A DNA stretch of 36,799 nt, from contig SBAZ01000152.1 in NCBI GenBank assembly GCA_005239935.1, forward strand, positions 1-36,799, given 5' to 3'. Both the position numbers and the translations under genes were made by a program. Source of the stretch: Planctomycetales bacterium (GTDB lineage Bacteria; Omnitrophota; Gorgyraeia; Aquiviventales; Aquiviventaceae). Under the pieces are notes generated by a model. That model had not been told where the DNA came from and searched no databases. It worked only from the letters and a program-made list of their open reading frames with translations. Each line of letters begins with the position of its first letter. The stretch's first letter is position 1. Of this stretch, positions 9,314 to 18,254 are shown piece by piece.

Positions 9314-10257
9314 GAGTCGGTCGGCTGCAGGGCGGCCAGGTGTCGGGTCATCTCGGTGATCTGCTTGGCGGCGGCCACCAGCGCCTCGCGCTCCCCGGTC
9401 GTCAACGTGACCTCCACCACGCGTTCCGCGCCTCCGCGGCCCAGTTGCACCGGGACGCCGAGGCAGACGTCGTCCAACCCATACTCCCCATCGAGCCGGA
9501 CGCAGACCGGCAACACGGCATGCGTGTCCTTCAAGATCGCCGTCGCCATGGTCACGACACTGCTCGCCGGCGCATAGAAGGCGCTGCCTGTCTTGAGCAA
9601 CCGCACCAGTTCGGCCCCGCCGTCGCGCGTGCGCTGGAACAGCTGCTCCAGTTCTGCATCGCTGATCACCGCCGTGACCGCTTTGTCCCCGACCCGGATG
9701 GAGCCGCGCACCGGGACCATGAGATCCCCGTGCGAGCCCAGGACCATCGCCTGCACCTCGGTGGGGGGGACGCGCAGCCGCTGGGCCACGAAGGTTTGCA
9801 GGCGGGCGCTGTCGAGCACCCCCGCCATGCCCAGCACGCGCTGGCGCGGGAAGCGCGTGCGCTGCAGGACCAGGGCCACCATGACATCGAGCGGGTTGGT
9901 CACGACGATGACGACGGCGTCGGCGGCGTCGAGGGCGATGCGGTCGGCGATCGGGCCGACGATCGCTGCGTTGGCCGCCAGGAGGTCCTCGCGCGACATC
10001 CCCGGTTTGCGCGGCAGCCCGGCGGTGACCACCACCAGCCGGCTCCCGCTGAGGGCCCCGAGGTCCGTGGTGCCGGCGAGGTGGCTGCGAAAACCCTCGA
10101 TCGGCGCGGACTGCAGCAGATCCAGCGCCTTGCCCTGGGCCAGCCCGTCGGCAATGTCAATGAGGGTGACGTCGGCGAGCCCTTTGAGGGCGAGCAGATG
10201 CGCCGTGGTGGCGCCGACCTGCCCGGCGCCGACGACGGAGACTTTCGGCAGGGACAT
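9310..10257 (-). CDS. mdh: malate dehydrogenase
   Basis: VSVVGAGQVGATTAHLLALKGLADVTLIDIADGLAQGKALDL; VTNPLDVM. Confidence 0.92.
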   Translation of the reverse strand: MSLPKVSVVGAGQVGATTAHLLALKGLADVTLIDIADGLAQGKALDLLQSAPIEGFRSHLAGTTDLGALSGSRLVVVTAGLPRKPGMSREDLLAANAAIVGPIADRIALDAADAVVIVVTNPLDVMVALVLQRTRFPRQRVLGMAGVLDSARLQTFVAQRLRVPPTEVQAMVLGSHGDLMVPVRGSIRVGDKAVTAVISDAELEQLFQRTRDGGAELVRLLKTGSAFYAPASSVVTMATAILKDTHAVLPVCVRLDGEYGLDDVCLGVPVQLGRGGAERVVEVTLTTGEREALVAAAKQITEMTRHLAALQPTDS

Positions 10258-10293
10258 GCCCGAGGTCAGTGGACGAGGTGACGACTGGTCTGG

Positions 10294-10566
10294 CTACACG
10301 CGGATCCCCAGCACGACGAGTGCCGTGCCTGCCACGACCCACGCCAGCCAGGTCAGCGCGGCGAGCAACCAGCGCGTCCCCAGGGCGAGGCCGGAAAACC
10401 CGCCGACATACCACGCGCGCCAGTCTTCCGTGGGGTTCAGCCGAGCCCCGACGCGCGAGTGCGTGCGCCGCGCGCCGCGGATCCGGCCGGTCGCCACCAG
10501 GCACCCAACCAGGATCGACACGCCGCCGGTCAAGACCGCCACACTCTTGACCACTTCGGGAGTCAT
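10294..10566 (-). CDS. small two-TM hypothetical membrane protein
   Basis: MTPEVVKSVAVLTGGVSILVGCLVATGRI...WLLAALTWLAWVVAGTALVVLGIRV. Confidence 0.5.
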   Translation of the reverse strand: MTPEVVKSVAVLTGGVSILVGCLVATGRIRGARRTHSRVGARLNPTEDWRAWYVGGFSGLALGTRWLLAALTWLAWVVAGTALVVLGIRV

Positions 10567-10640
10567 CGCAGACGAGAATCGTCGTGCGGCGTCAGTGTAG
10601 CAAAGGCACGCAACCCGCGCAACGTTTCCTCCCCGACCCC

Positions 10641-11579
10641 CTAGACGATCCGGGTCAGGCGCACCCGGGGACGCAGGCGCTGGACGTCTCCCCGATGGCA
10701 CAGCGTCGTCCCTGGCGTCATGGCGGCGGCAGCCCCGCACGCCACGGCGAGCCGCAGCGCCTCGGGCAGTCCGAGGTCCCGCGCGCACCCTGTCAGGAAG
10801 CCGCCCACGAACGAATCCCCGGCGCCCACCGCCGAGCGCACCCGCACGCGCGGCGGCACGGCCTGCCAGACGGCGCGCGGCACCCCGTGCGCCATGAGCG
10901 CGCCCTGGGCCCCGAGGGACAGGAGCACGACTTCCGGGCCCCGCGCGCGCAGCTGCTGCGCGGCCACCACCGCATCGGTCAGTGAACGGATCCGGCGGCC
11001 CAGCACCTCCTCGGCCTCCTGCCGATTCGGTTTCACCGCCCACGGGCGTGCCTGCAGGGCTTCGCGCAAGGCCCGGCCGGAGGTGTCCACCAGCACCCGC
11101 ACCCGGCGCCGCCGGAGGGTGCTTGTCCAGCGCCGATAGAGCGCGGCCGAGACGCCCTGCGGCAGGCTGCCGCACAGCGCCACGGCCTGCGGCGGCGGCC
11201 GCTGCCGGCACAGCGCGCGCAGCAACGCGCTGAGGGCGGCGGGCGGTACCCGCGGACCTGCCGTGTTGATTTCCGTCAGCGCCTGGGGACGGCGCGTGAT
11301 CAGCTTATAGTTGTTTCGCGTGGCCCCGGCAGCCTCCACGTAGTGGTGCCGCACGCCCATTTGCCGCAGGTGGTGGCGCAGGATGGCGCCGTCGCTGCCG
11401 CCCGCGCAGAGGTAGGCGATCGTGGCGTGGCCCAGCTCATGCGCCACGCGGGACACGTTGAGACCCTTGCCGCCCGGGTACCGGACGAACTGGGTGGCGC
11501 GGTTGAGCGCGCCGAGCCGCAGGGCCGGCAGCTCCACCCATTCGTCCAACGACGGGTTGAGCGTCACCGTCGCGATCAT
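10641..11579 (-). CDS. PfkB-family sugar kinase (1-phosphofructokinase/tagatose-6-P kinase-like)
   Basis: MIATVTLNPSLDEWVEL...GGKGLNVSRVAHELG...VGAGDSFVGGFL. Confidence 0.88.
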   Translation of the reverse strand: MIATVTLNPSLDEWVELPALRLGALNRATQFVRYPGGKGLNVSRVAHELGHATIAYLCAGGSDGAILRHHLRQMGVRHHYVEAAGATRNNYKLITRRPQALTEINTAGPRVPPAALSALLRALCRQRPPPQAVALCGSLPQGVSAALYRRWTSTLRRRRVRVLVDTSGRALREALQARPWAVKPNRQEAEEVLGRRIRSLTDAVVAAQQLRARGPEVVLLSLGAQGALMAHGVPRAVWQAVPPRVRVRSAVGAGDSFVGGFLTGCARDLGLPEALRLAVACGAAAAMTPGTTLCHRGDVQRLRPRVRLTRIV

Positions 11580-11722
11580 CCCACCACCTGCCGCGCGCAG
11601 CGGCCACAGGAGATCTCCACCCGGGCCGCTGCGGGCGCGGCGGGTGGGTGAACAGTGAATGCAGAGGCTAACGCGCCGCGCATCCCGCCGGTCGGCGGGA
11701 TGGGCGCAGGTGGTGGGATCAT
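11576..11722 (-). mobile_element. ATGA-flanked palindromic element, copy 2 (mini-ORF MIPPPAPIPPTGGMRGALASAFTVHPPAAPAAARVEISCGRCARQVVG*)
   Basis: Perfect 14-bp TIR ATCCCACCACCTGC; ATGA at both ends; 49-codon open frame; three internal hairpins. Confidence 0.82.
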
Positions 11723-13194
11723 GGCGCCACGGCCTGCCGGGTCCGTGCCTGCTCGTACACCCGGGCGTAGGCGCCGGCCGCCTGCGTCCAGGAGAAGTCG
11801 CGGGTCATCCCGTGGTGCATCAGGCGACGCCACCTCGCGGGCCTTGCAAACGCCGCGGTCGCCCGCGCGACTGCGGCCACCAGCGCCACCGGCGTGTAGG
11901 CGTCGAACACGATCCCCGTCGCGGTGCCTGCGTCCAGCGTGGCCGGGGTGAGATCAACGACCGTGTCCGCCAGCCCGCCGACGCGCCGCACGATGGGCAC
12001 CGTCCCATAGCGCATGCTGTACATCTGGTTGAGGCCGCACGGCTCAAAGCGTGAGGGCATCAGGAAGGCATCCGCCCCGGCCTCGATCTGATGCGCCAAC
12101 GCCTCATCGAAGCCGAGGCGCACCGCCACTCGATCCGGATGATGCCGGGCAGCCGCCTGCAACTGCGCCTCGTAGGACGCCGCGCCGCTGCCGAGCACGA
12201 CCAATTGGACCGGCACCGCCATCAGCTCCGCGAGGGCGGCCAGGAGCAGGTCGACGCCCTTCTGCTCGACGAGCCGCTGCACCATCCCGATGAGCAGATC
12301 CGGCCGCTCCGGCAAGCCTAGCTCGTGCTGGAGGGCGCGCTTGCACGCGGCCTTGCCGGCCGGGTCCTCGGCGGCATACCGCGCGGCCAGGTGCGAATCC
12401 GTCGCAGGATTCCAGACGTCGACGTCGATGCCATTCAAGATGCCGGTGAGGTCTTCGGCTCGCCGACGCAGCACGGCGTCCAACCCGCAGCCAAATTCCG
12501 CCGTCTGGATCTCCCGCGCGTAGGTCGGACTCACGGTCGTCAGGCGATCCGCGCTCAGGAGTCCACCTTTCAGGCAGTTCACCTGGCCGCGAAATCCCAC
12601 CCCTCCCTGCCCACGCGCGGCGGAGGGCAGCCCGGTCTGCGCGCCCTGTGCGGCGGGAAAGAGGCCCTGGTAGGCCAGGTTGTGCACGGTCAGGACGGTG
12701 GGCATGCCCTGCCAGGCGGGCATGGATCGAGCCTCGCCCCAGGCCAGATGCGCACAGACCAGGGCTGCGTGCCAGTCGTGCGCGTGCACCACATCCGGAC
12801 GCCAGTCCAGGTGCGGCATCGCGGCCAGTACTGCGCGGCAGAACAGGCTGAACCGGGCCAGGTTGTCCGGATAGTCGGTGCCGCGCGCAGGATCCTGGTA
12901 GAGGCCGTCGCGGTCAAACGCCTCCGGAGCGTCGAGCGCGTGGACGATGACCTCAGTGCCCGGCAGCAGTCCTGACCAGACGCGCACGCGCACGTCCTGC
13001 GCCCCGAACGGCGCCGTGACGACGATTTCCGTGCGGGCGAGCCCCTGGCGCGACAGACTGCGGTACGCCGGCACCAGGACGCGGACGGCATGGCCCTGGG
13101 CCGCCAGGGCCTTGCTCAGGGCCCCGGTGACATCCCCGAGCCCGCCGGTCTTGATCAGCGGGGCGAGTTCAGACGCTACGTGGAGGACGTTCAC
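11719..13194 (-). CDS. glgA: glycogen/starch synthase (ADP-glucose type, GT5)
   Basis: MNVLHVASELAPLIKTGGLGDVTGALSKALAAQGH...LMPSRFEPCGLNQMYSMRYGTVPIVRRVGGLADTV. Confidence 0.92.
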   Translation of the reverse strand: MNVLHVASELAPLIKTGGLGDVTGALSKALAAQGHAVRVLVPAYRSLSRQGLARTEIVVTAPFGAQDVRVRVWSGLLPGTEVIVHALDAPEAFDRDGLYQDPARGTDYPDNLARFSLFCRAVLAAMPHLDWRPDVVHAHDWHAALVCAHLAWGEARSMPAWQGMPTVLTVHNLAYQGLFPAAQGAQTGLPSAARGQGGVGFRGQVNCLKGGLLSADRLTTVSPTYAREIQTAEFGCGLDAVLRRRAEDLTGILNGIDVDVWNPATDSHLAARYAAEDPAGKAACKRALQHELGLPERPDLLIGMVQRLVEQKGVDLLLAALAELMAVPVQLVVLGSGAASYEAQLQAAARHHPDRVAVRLGFDEALAHQIEAGADAFLMPSRFEPCGLNQMYSMRYGTVPIVRRVGGLADTVVDLTPATLDAGTATGIVFDAYTPVALVAAVARATAAFARPARWRRLMHHGMTRDFSWTQAAGAYARVYEQARTRQAVAP

Positions 13195-13233
13195 GGGAGA
13201 ACGAGCGGCCGTGCGGCGGTGCGGCGGTGCGGC

Positions 13234-14829
13234 TCACGCGCCGGAAGGCGCGTAGACACGGTAGTCCAGGAAGGGGAAACAGTTGTCCGTTGTTTCGAGA
13301 CTTGTCAGCCAGCCATCCTCGAGGCGCTGGGCCTGTAACCCGTCATGGAGACGGTTGAACCGCGCCACATGGTCCTGGATCCGGCGGTACGCGTACCCGG
13401 TGTGGGTGCCGGTCTTCAGGATGAAGGGCCAGTCCGAGGCTTGGGCCAGCAGAAGCTCCCGCGCCATCTGGTTGAGGGTCCGCCGCTGCAGGGCATTGGG
13501 CTGGGGGAACTGCCGGGCCGCGGCGACCATCCGGTCCGCCAGGGTGTGCACGTGGCGGTAGATCCAATCATTGGCGCCGTTGAGCCAGACCTCGCTGTAG
13601 CCGTTGTAGCCCCAGCTGGAGAGGGAGGGCACCAGGCGCTGGTTGACGGGATAGTGGCGGAGGTAGTCGGACGGGGCGATCAACTCGATCGTCTGCTGAT
13701 CGACATGGGCCTTCCGGATGAGAAACTCCAGCCACTCCGGCCCCTCGAACCACCAGTGGCCGAAGAGCTCGGCGTCGTACGGGCTGATGATGATCGGCGC
13801 GCGGTCCATGACGGTCCGCAGGAACCCCACTTGCTGCTCGCGGTTGAAGAGGAAATTGCCGGCATGCGCGGCCGCCTGCTCCAGCGCCCGGTCCGGATCG
13901 TAGGGCTGTTTGTCATCGGTCTTGCCGGTAATCCGGTAGTACTTGATGCCCGTATTCGTGCGCTGGCCGTCGCCGTTGAGGTAGGGCCGCACGTAGTCGT
14001 GGTCGAGGTCGTAGCCGATATCCCGATAGAACTCGCGGTACAGGAAATCGCCGGGGTAGCCTTCCTCCGCGCTCCAGACGCTCTTCGACGACTCGAGGTC
14101 GCGTCCGAACGCCGCGACGCCGCTCGGACAGATGGCCGGCGCATAGACGCCGTACTTCGGCCGCGGCGACCCGAACAGGAGGCCGTGCGCGTCCGTCAGG
14201 AAGTAGCGGATGCCGAATGCCTTGAGGAACGCATCGTGCCCCGGCTGGTAGCCGCACTCCGGCAGCCAGAAGCCCTCCGGGCGCCGCCCGAAGGCGTGCT
14301 CGAAGGCCTGCACCCCAACCGCGATCTGCGCGCGCACCGCCGTCGGATTGATCTCGAGGAGCGGCAGGAACCCGTGCGTCGCGCAGGAGGCAATGGGCTC
14401 CAGGCTGCCCTGCTCCGCCAGGGCGCGAAAGGCGCCGATGAGGTCCTGCCGGTAGCCGTCCGTGTAGCGCTGCCGCGCCGTCGTCAGGCGGTGATGGTAG
14501 AAGTACGCCAGCCGATGGAACGGCGGCTGCCAGCGCGTGCGCTCGATTTCCTTGCCCGCGAGCTCAATGAGCCCGTCGAGGTGCCGCAGGTAGCGCGCCT
14601 GCAGGAGGGGATCGGCCAGCATCGCCAGCAGCGTCGGGGTAAACGACATCGTGATGCGGAACGGAACCCGGTCGTTCACCAGGCGCTCGAACCGCTCGAG
14701 GAGCGGGAGATACGTTTCGGTGATGGCCTCGAAGAGCCACCGCTCCTCGAGGAACGACTCGTGCTCCGGGTGGCGCACGAACGGCAGGTGCGTGTGCAGG
14801 ACGAGCGCGAGGAAACCCTGGCGCGTCAT
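13234..14829 (-). CDS. GH57-family (DUF1957) 1,4-alpha-glucan branching enzyme-like
   Basis: MTRQGFLALVLHTHLPFVRHPEHESFLEERWLFEAITETYLPLL...FWLPECGYQPGHDAFLKAFGIRYFLTDAHG...SPYDAELFGHWWFEGPEWLEFLIRK; start at the ATGA of element 3. Confidence 0.88.
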   Translation of the reverse strand: MTRQGFLALVLHTHLPFVRHPEHESFLEERWLFEAITETYLPLLERFERLVNDRVPFRITMSFTPTLLAMLADPLLQARYLRHLDGLIELAGKEIERTRWQPPFHRLAYFYHHRLTTARQRYTDGYRQDLIGAFRALAEQGSLEPIASCATHGFLPLLEINPTAVRAQIAVGVQAFEHAFGRRPEGFWLPECGYQPGHDAFLKAFGIRYFLTDAHGLLFGSPRPKYGVYAPAICPSGVAAFGRDLESSKSVWSAEEGYPGDFLYREFYRDIGYDLDHDYVRPYLNGDGQRTNTGIKYYRITGKTDDKQPYDPDRALEQAAAHAGNFLFNREQQVGFLRTVMDRAPIIISPYDAELFGHWWFEGPEWLEFLIRKAHVDQQTIELIAPSDYLRHYPVNQRLVPSLSSWGYNGYSEVWLNGANDWIYRHVHTLADRMVAAARQFPQPNALQRRTLNQMARELLLAQASDWPFILKTGTHTGYAYRRIQDHVARFNRLHDGLQAQRLEDGWLTSLETTDNCFPFLDYRVYAPSGA

Positions 14830-14975
14830 CCCCCCACCCGCTGATGTCCCGCCCACGGGCGGGACGCGCGGCGGGATACAGCCGCGCGTGTCCAATCCCT
14901 CCGCCCGCCGCGCACGCAACGGCCCCCTCGGCCCTTCACCATGGTGCCGTTGCGGACAGCTGGTGGGGGGATCAT
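14826..14975 (-). mobile_element. ATGA-flanked palindromic element, copy 3 (mini-ORF MIPPPAVRNGTMVKGRGGRCVRGGRRDWTRAAVSRRASRPWAGHQRVGG*)
   Basis: TIR ATCCCCCCACCAGC/GCGGGTGGGGGGAT; ATGA at both ends; 50-codon open frame; stems CGCAACGGC/GCCGTTGCG, GCGCGGCGGG/CCCGCCGCGC, GTCCCGCC-CGTG-GGCGGGAC. Confidence 0.8.
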
Positions 14976-16240
14976 CCCACAATGCCCTGTGAGGACTCCG
15001 GCGAGGGGGTCGCCGGAGGAGACGTCGGCGGGCGCTCCGGCCTCTCCGCGCGGCGCAGCGTGACCACGGGCGCCAGGGCCCGCGTCTGGCGGCCATCGGG
15101 GGTCGTCACGGTGACCGTAATCGTCTGCGTGCCCTCAGGCAGCGCCAGACGGACATCAAACGTGCCGTCCTTGCGGACGGGGACCGGCTGGTCCTGAATC
15201 GTCACCACGGCTTTCGGGTCGGTCGCGCCGTAGACGATGAGATCGGTATCCAGCCGGAACCAGAGTCCTTTCACGGCCCGGCCCGAGCCGCGCGCCAGGG
15301 CCAGCGATGACCAGCCGCCGGTCAGCGCCTGGCCGAGCCACGCGCCGGGACTGGAGCCCACCCGCAGCGCGCCGAGGGTCGCGCCGAAGAGCGCCTCGAA
15401 GGCCTCATCCGACGCCACCCACTCTTCATCAATGACCGCTGAGGGCCCCGCGCGCGGCGTCGTCACCCGGTTGGAGCGCGCCAGGAGCAGAAAGCGCCCG
15501 CCCGCGGTGAGCAGGCCGATGTCGACCTGAAAGGTGCGGTTGGGGGCGTTGGTGTGGATGTACCAGTTGTTGGCCAGCCCGGAGAGCGGAATATCCATCC
15601 ACTGCCACGAGGGCTCCCCTGGGAAGTCGCGGTCCGTCACATCATGCACCCGCAGGACGGTGCGCAGGCCAGGCACTTCCTCGGGCCGCAGCTGTCCGCG
15701 CGCGGCCCGCTCGGTGTCCTGGCGCAGGTCCCAATAGGCGAAGATCCACCATGGATCGCGCACCATGAGGACCAGCCGGTCCACGTCGTAGCCGGTCGGC
15801 AACAGGGACGGCTCCTGCGGGGACGGGTGCGGGGTCCATGCGGACCCAGCGGTGGTAGCCGTGGGCGGGGCGGCCCGCGTCGGCGTGGGTGTCTCGACGT
15901 CCGGCCTCACAGCTGGCGCCGAGACGATGCGCGACCGGTGACGCCGCTCGACCGCTCGCGGCGGAGCCAGCCGCCGTGCGGCCGTGGTCGGCCGTCTGGC
16001 GGGCCGCTGCACCCGGGCGCGCCGGGGAATGGGCGACGCACCCCGAGGGGCGGCGCTCGGCCGAACCGGACGACGTCGCGAGGCGGCGCGCTGCACGGCG
16101 CGCAGGACGGTCTTGGCGCGGGCGGTCAGACCAGCAACGAGCGGGGAGGGCTTACGGGCCGTGCGCGAGCGCGAGAACGTTCGGCGCCGCGGGCGCGGCG
16201 TCGATGAACTGGAACGCTGGGTTGTGGCCCTGCGTGCCAT
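14972..16240 (-). CDS. DUF4912-containing protein with basic N-terminal region
   Basis: YDVDRLVLMVRDPWWIFAYWDL...VLRVHDVT...WYIHTNAPNRTFQVDIGLL. Confidence 0.8.
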   Translation of the reverse strand: MARRATTQRSSSSTPRPRRRTFSRSRTARKPSPLVAGLTARAKTVLRAVQRAASRRRPVRPSAAPRGASPIPRRARVQRPARRPTTAARRLAPPRAVERRHRSRIVSAPAVRPDVETPTPTRAAPPTATTAGSAWTPHPSPQEPSLLPTGYDVDRLVLMVRDPWWIFAYWDLRQDTERAARGQLRPEEVPGLRTVLRVHDVTDRDFPGEPSWQWMDIPLSGLANNWYIHTNAPNRTFQVDIGLLTAGGRFLLLARSNRVTTPRAGPSAVIDEEWVASDEAFEALFGATLGALRVGSSPGAWLGQALTGGWSSLALARGSGRAVKGLWFRLDTDLIVYGATDPKAVVTIQDQPVPVRKDGTFDVRLALPEGTQTITVTVTTPDGRQTRALAPVVTLRRAERPERPPTSPPATPSPESSQGIVG

Positions 16241-16338
16241 GAGCGGCTCCTAACCGGCGAGACGTCCCCCTGCGGAATCACGACGCGCCCATTATAGGCC
16301 CGTTTCGTACACGGCGCCAAGCCCAAAACGTCCTCCGC

Positions 16339-17613
16339 TCAGGGCCGCCGCGTGATCAGCGCGTAGAGGGCCTGGCGATGCCTCGAGGAAGTGAGATGCA
16401 GCCCGGCAATCACGAGGTACCCGATCGCCAGCCACACCCGAACCTGCGGCGTCGGGAACACGAACTGCAGCACAAACAGCCCCAGCAGCAGCCAGGCCTC
16501 GCCGAGCCCGAAGGAGAGGTTGGCCAGCACGACAAGCGCCAGCAGCGACTGCCCCGCGGTCAGAAAAATCTCTTCCGCCTGCCGGTCGTCGAGCTGCATC
16601 GCGTGCAGGAAGCCCCCGGAGAGGCAGTAGACCAACGGCAGCAACCCCACGAGGAGCGTCCACTGGTTGACCTTCGAGGAAATGAGGGTCCCCAGCCCGG
16701 CGGTGGGGTTGTGGCGCAGGGCAAAAATGATCGCCAGGATGAACTCCGGCGATTCGGAGGCGAGCGGCGCGAGCCACTGGATGAGGATGAACTCCTCAAT
16801 GCCCAGCCGCCTCGCGTTGTGCAAGAGGCCGTCCGCGAAGGGCTCAGCCGCGATAAAGATCGCGTACGCCGGCAGCAGGAAGAGCGCGACCGTCACCGCC
16901 CGGCGCCAGGGGCGCGGCAGCAAGCCGAGTCGCTCGGCCGGCCCGGCCAGCCCGGGTTCTTCCACGTGCCCGGCGCTGGCCTTGCGGATGTACCAGATGA
17001 ACAAGCCCACGAACACGACGGTGTCCACGAGCGACACCGTGCGCTTGAGCGGCAGGAGGAACGCGTAGACGGTCGCCAGCAGCAGGGTGAAGAGCTCGAG
17101 GCGCTGGGCCGGCTGCACCTGGATCGTCCGGCGGCGGGAGCGGAGCCAGTAGGCCAGCAGTACGGTGGACCAGCCCATCCCGATGAGGAGCCGGTTCGCG
17201 CCGGTCATGTTGGCCATGGCGAAGGCGGTGTAGGCCGGCTCCCGGGCAGCCTTCCAGGCCAGGTACATATCCACCGCGTACTCCGGCAGGACGGCAACGA
17301 GGGCGAGAAAGGCCAGCGCGAGGGCTTGGGAGATTTCGAGCTGGGCGAGTTCGGCGGCCCACGAGAGCAGTGCGGCCGCCCCCAAGATGGCCAGTCCTGG
17401 CAGGAGCGTGGCGGCGACCGGGCCCAGGGACAAGCGCAGCACGGCATGGAGCCCGATCCACTGGAAGCACAGCCCGAGGGCCGCGAGCAGCAGCGCGTAG
17501 TCGCGCGCGAGGGCCAACCGGGATGTGCGCGCCGGACTCGGCGGCGGGGCGGAGGTCACGGCGCGGGGCGCGTGAGGGTCAGCCGCTGACGACGTCGCCG
17601 ACGACCGGCTCAA
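16339..17613 (-). CDS. sodium/calcium exchanger-type membrane transporter
   Basis: Multi-TM protein with duplicated Na/Ca exchanger-like repeats (…FLALVAVLPEYAVDMYLAW…; …LAPLASESPEFILAIIFALRHNPTAGLGTLISSKVNQWTLLVGLLPLVY…). Confidence 0.8.
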   Translation of the reverse strand: MSRSSATSSAADPHAPRAVTSAPPPSPARTSRLALARDYALLLAALGLCFQWIGLHAVLRLSLGPVAATLLPGLAILGAAALLSWAAELAQLEISQALALAFLALVAVLPEYAVDMYLAWKAAREPAYTAFAMANMTGANRLLIGMGWSTVLLAYWLRSRRRTIQVQPAQRLELFTLLLATVYAFLLPLKRTVSLVDTVVFVGLFIWYIRKASAGHVEEPGLAGPAERLGLLPRPWRRAVTVALFLLPAYAIFIAAEPFADGLLHNARRLGIEEFILIQWLAPLASESPEFILAIIFALRHNPTAGLGTLISSKVNQWTLLVGLLPLVYCLSGGFLHAMQLDDRQAEEIFLTAGQSLLALVVLANLSFGLGEAWLLLGLFVLQFVFPTPQVRVWLAIGYLVIAGLHLTSSRHRQALYALITRRP

Positions 17614-17821
17614 CCTTCACGCCCTTCTTCTCGAGAAACGCGATCGCGTGCTTCAGGCTCTCCTCCGGACCTTCCAGCTCAAGCGTGACTTCCCCGACGC
17701 TCTCAGTCACCTTGGCCCGTCGGATATTCGGGATGACGTCATGCTCCTTGGCCATCATGTAGATGACCGGCTCCTTGATCAGGTGCTGCGGGAAGATCAA
17801 CGTGACCTGCTTGCGCGCCAT
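17579..17821 (-). CDS. NIL-domain protein
   Basis: VTLIFPQHLIKEPVIYMMAKEHDVIPNIRRAKVTESVGEVTLELEG. Confidence 0.8.
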   Translation of the reverse strand: MARKQVTLIFPQHLIKEPVIYMMAKEHDVIPNIRRAKVTESVGEVTLELEGPEESLKHAIAFLEKKGVKVEPVVGDVVSG

Positions 17822-17831
17822 GACCCCTCCG

Positions 17832-18110
17832 TCAGTTCCCACCGGCAATGGCCGGAATGATGGACACTTCGTCGCCGTCCTTGATCGCCGTCTGGTCGCC
17901 CTGGAGGAACCGGATGTCCTCCTCGTTCACAAACACGTTCACGAACCGGCGCAGCTGCCCCTGCTGGTCGCAGATGCGCTCCTTGACGCCGGGGTGGCGC
18001 CGTTCCAGATCTCCGAGCACTTCACTGACCGTCTTGCCCTCGCACGCGACCTCGGCCCGCCCCTCCGTCAACTTCTGGAGCGGGGTCGGAATCCGCACGG
18101 TGACCGCCAT
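17832..18110 (-). CDS. MoaD/ThiS-like ubiquitin-fold sulfur carrier (CysO-like), C-terminus ...AIAGGN
   Basis: VTVRIPTPLQKLTEGRAEVACEGKTVSEVLGDLERRHPGVKERI...DGDEVSIIPAIAGGN. Confidence 0.85.
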   Translation of the reverse strand: MAVTVRIPTPLQKLTEGRAEVACEGKTVSEVLGDLERRHPGVKERICDQQGQLRRFVNVFVNEEDIRFLQGDQTAIKDGDEVSIIPAIAGGN

Positions 18111-18127
18111 AGGACCTCCTTTACGAC

Positions 18128-18235
18128 GGGGACAGGCCCCCTGCGGGGCCCAGTCCCCTTCACGGCCAACAACCTCGGCCCGGGGTCAGGCTCCGCGCGT
18201 AAGCTTCCACCGCGTCGCGCGCGGACCCAGACCCC
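18128..18235. repeat. doublet of related imperfect palindromes: GGGGACAGGCCCC..GGGGCCCAGTCCCC (18128-18158) and GGGGTCAGGCTCCGCGCG..CGCGCGGACCCAGACCCC (18182-18235)
   Basis: Both are followed by CTTCA(C/A)GGCCA; REP/BIME-like architecture. Confidence 0.55.
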
Positions 18236-18254
18236 TTCAAGGCCAGGTACTTGA

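Noticed and set aside
13234-15096. N-terminally extended GH57 protein reading through element 3 (620 aa)
   Set aside because: The extension is element-derived sequence without family similarity; the conserved protein starts at MTRQGFLALVL.
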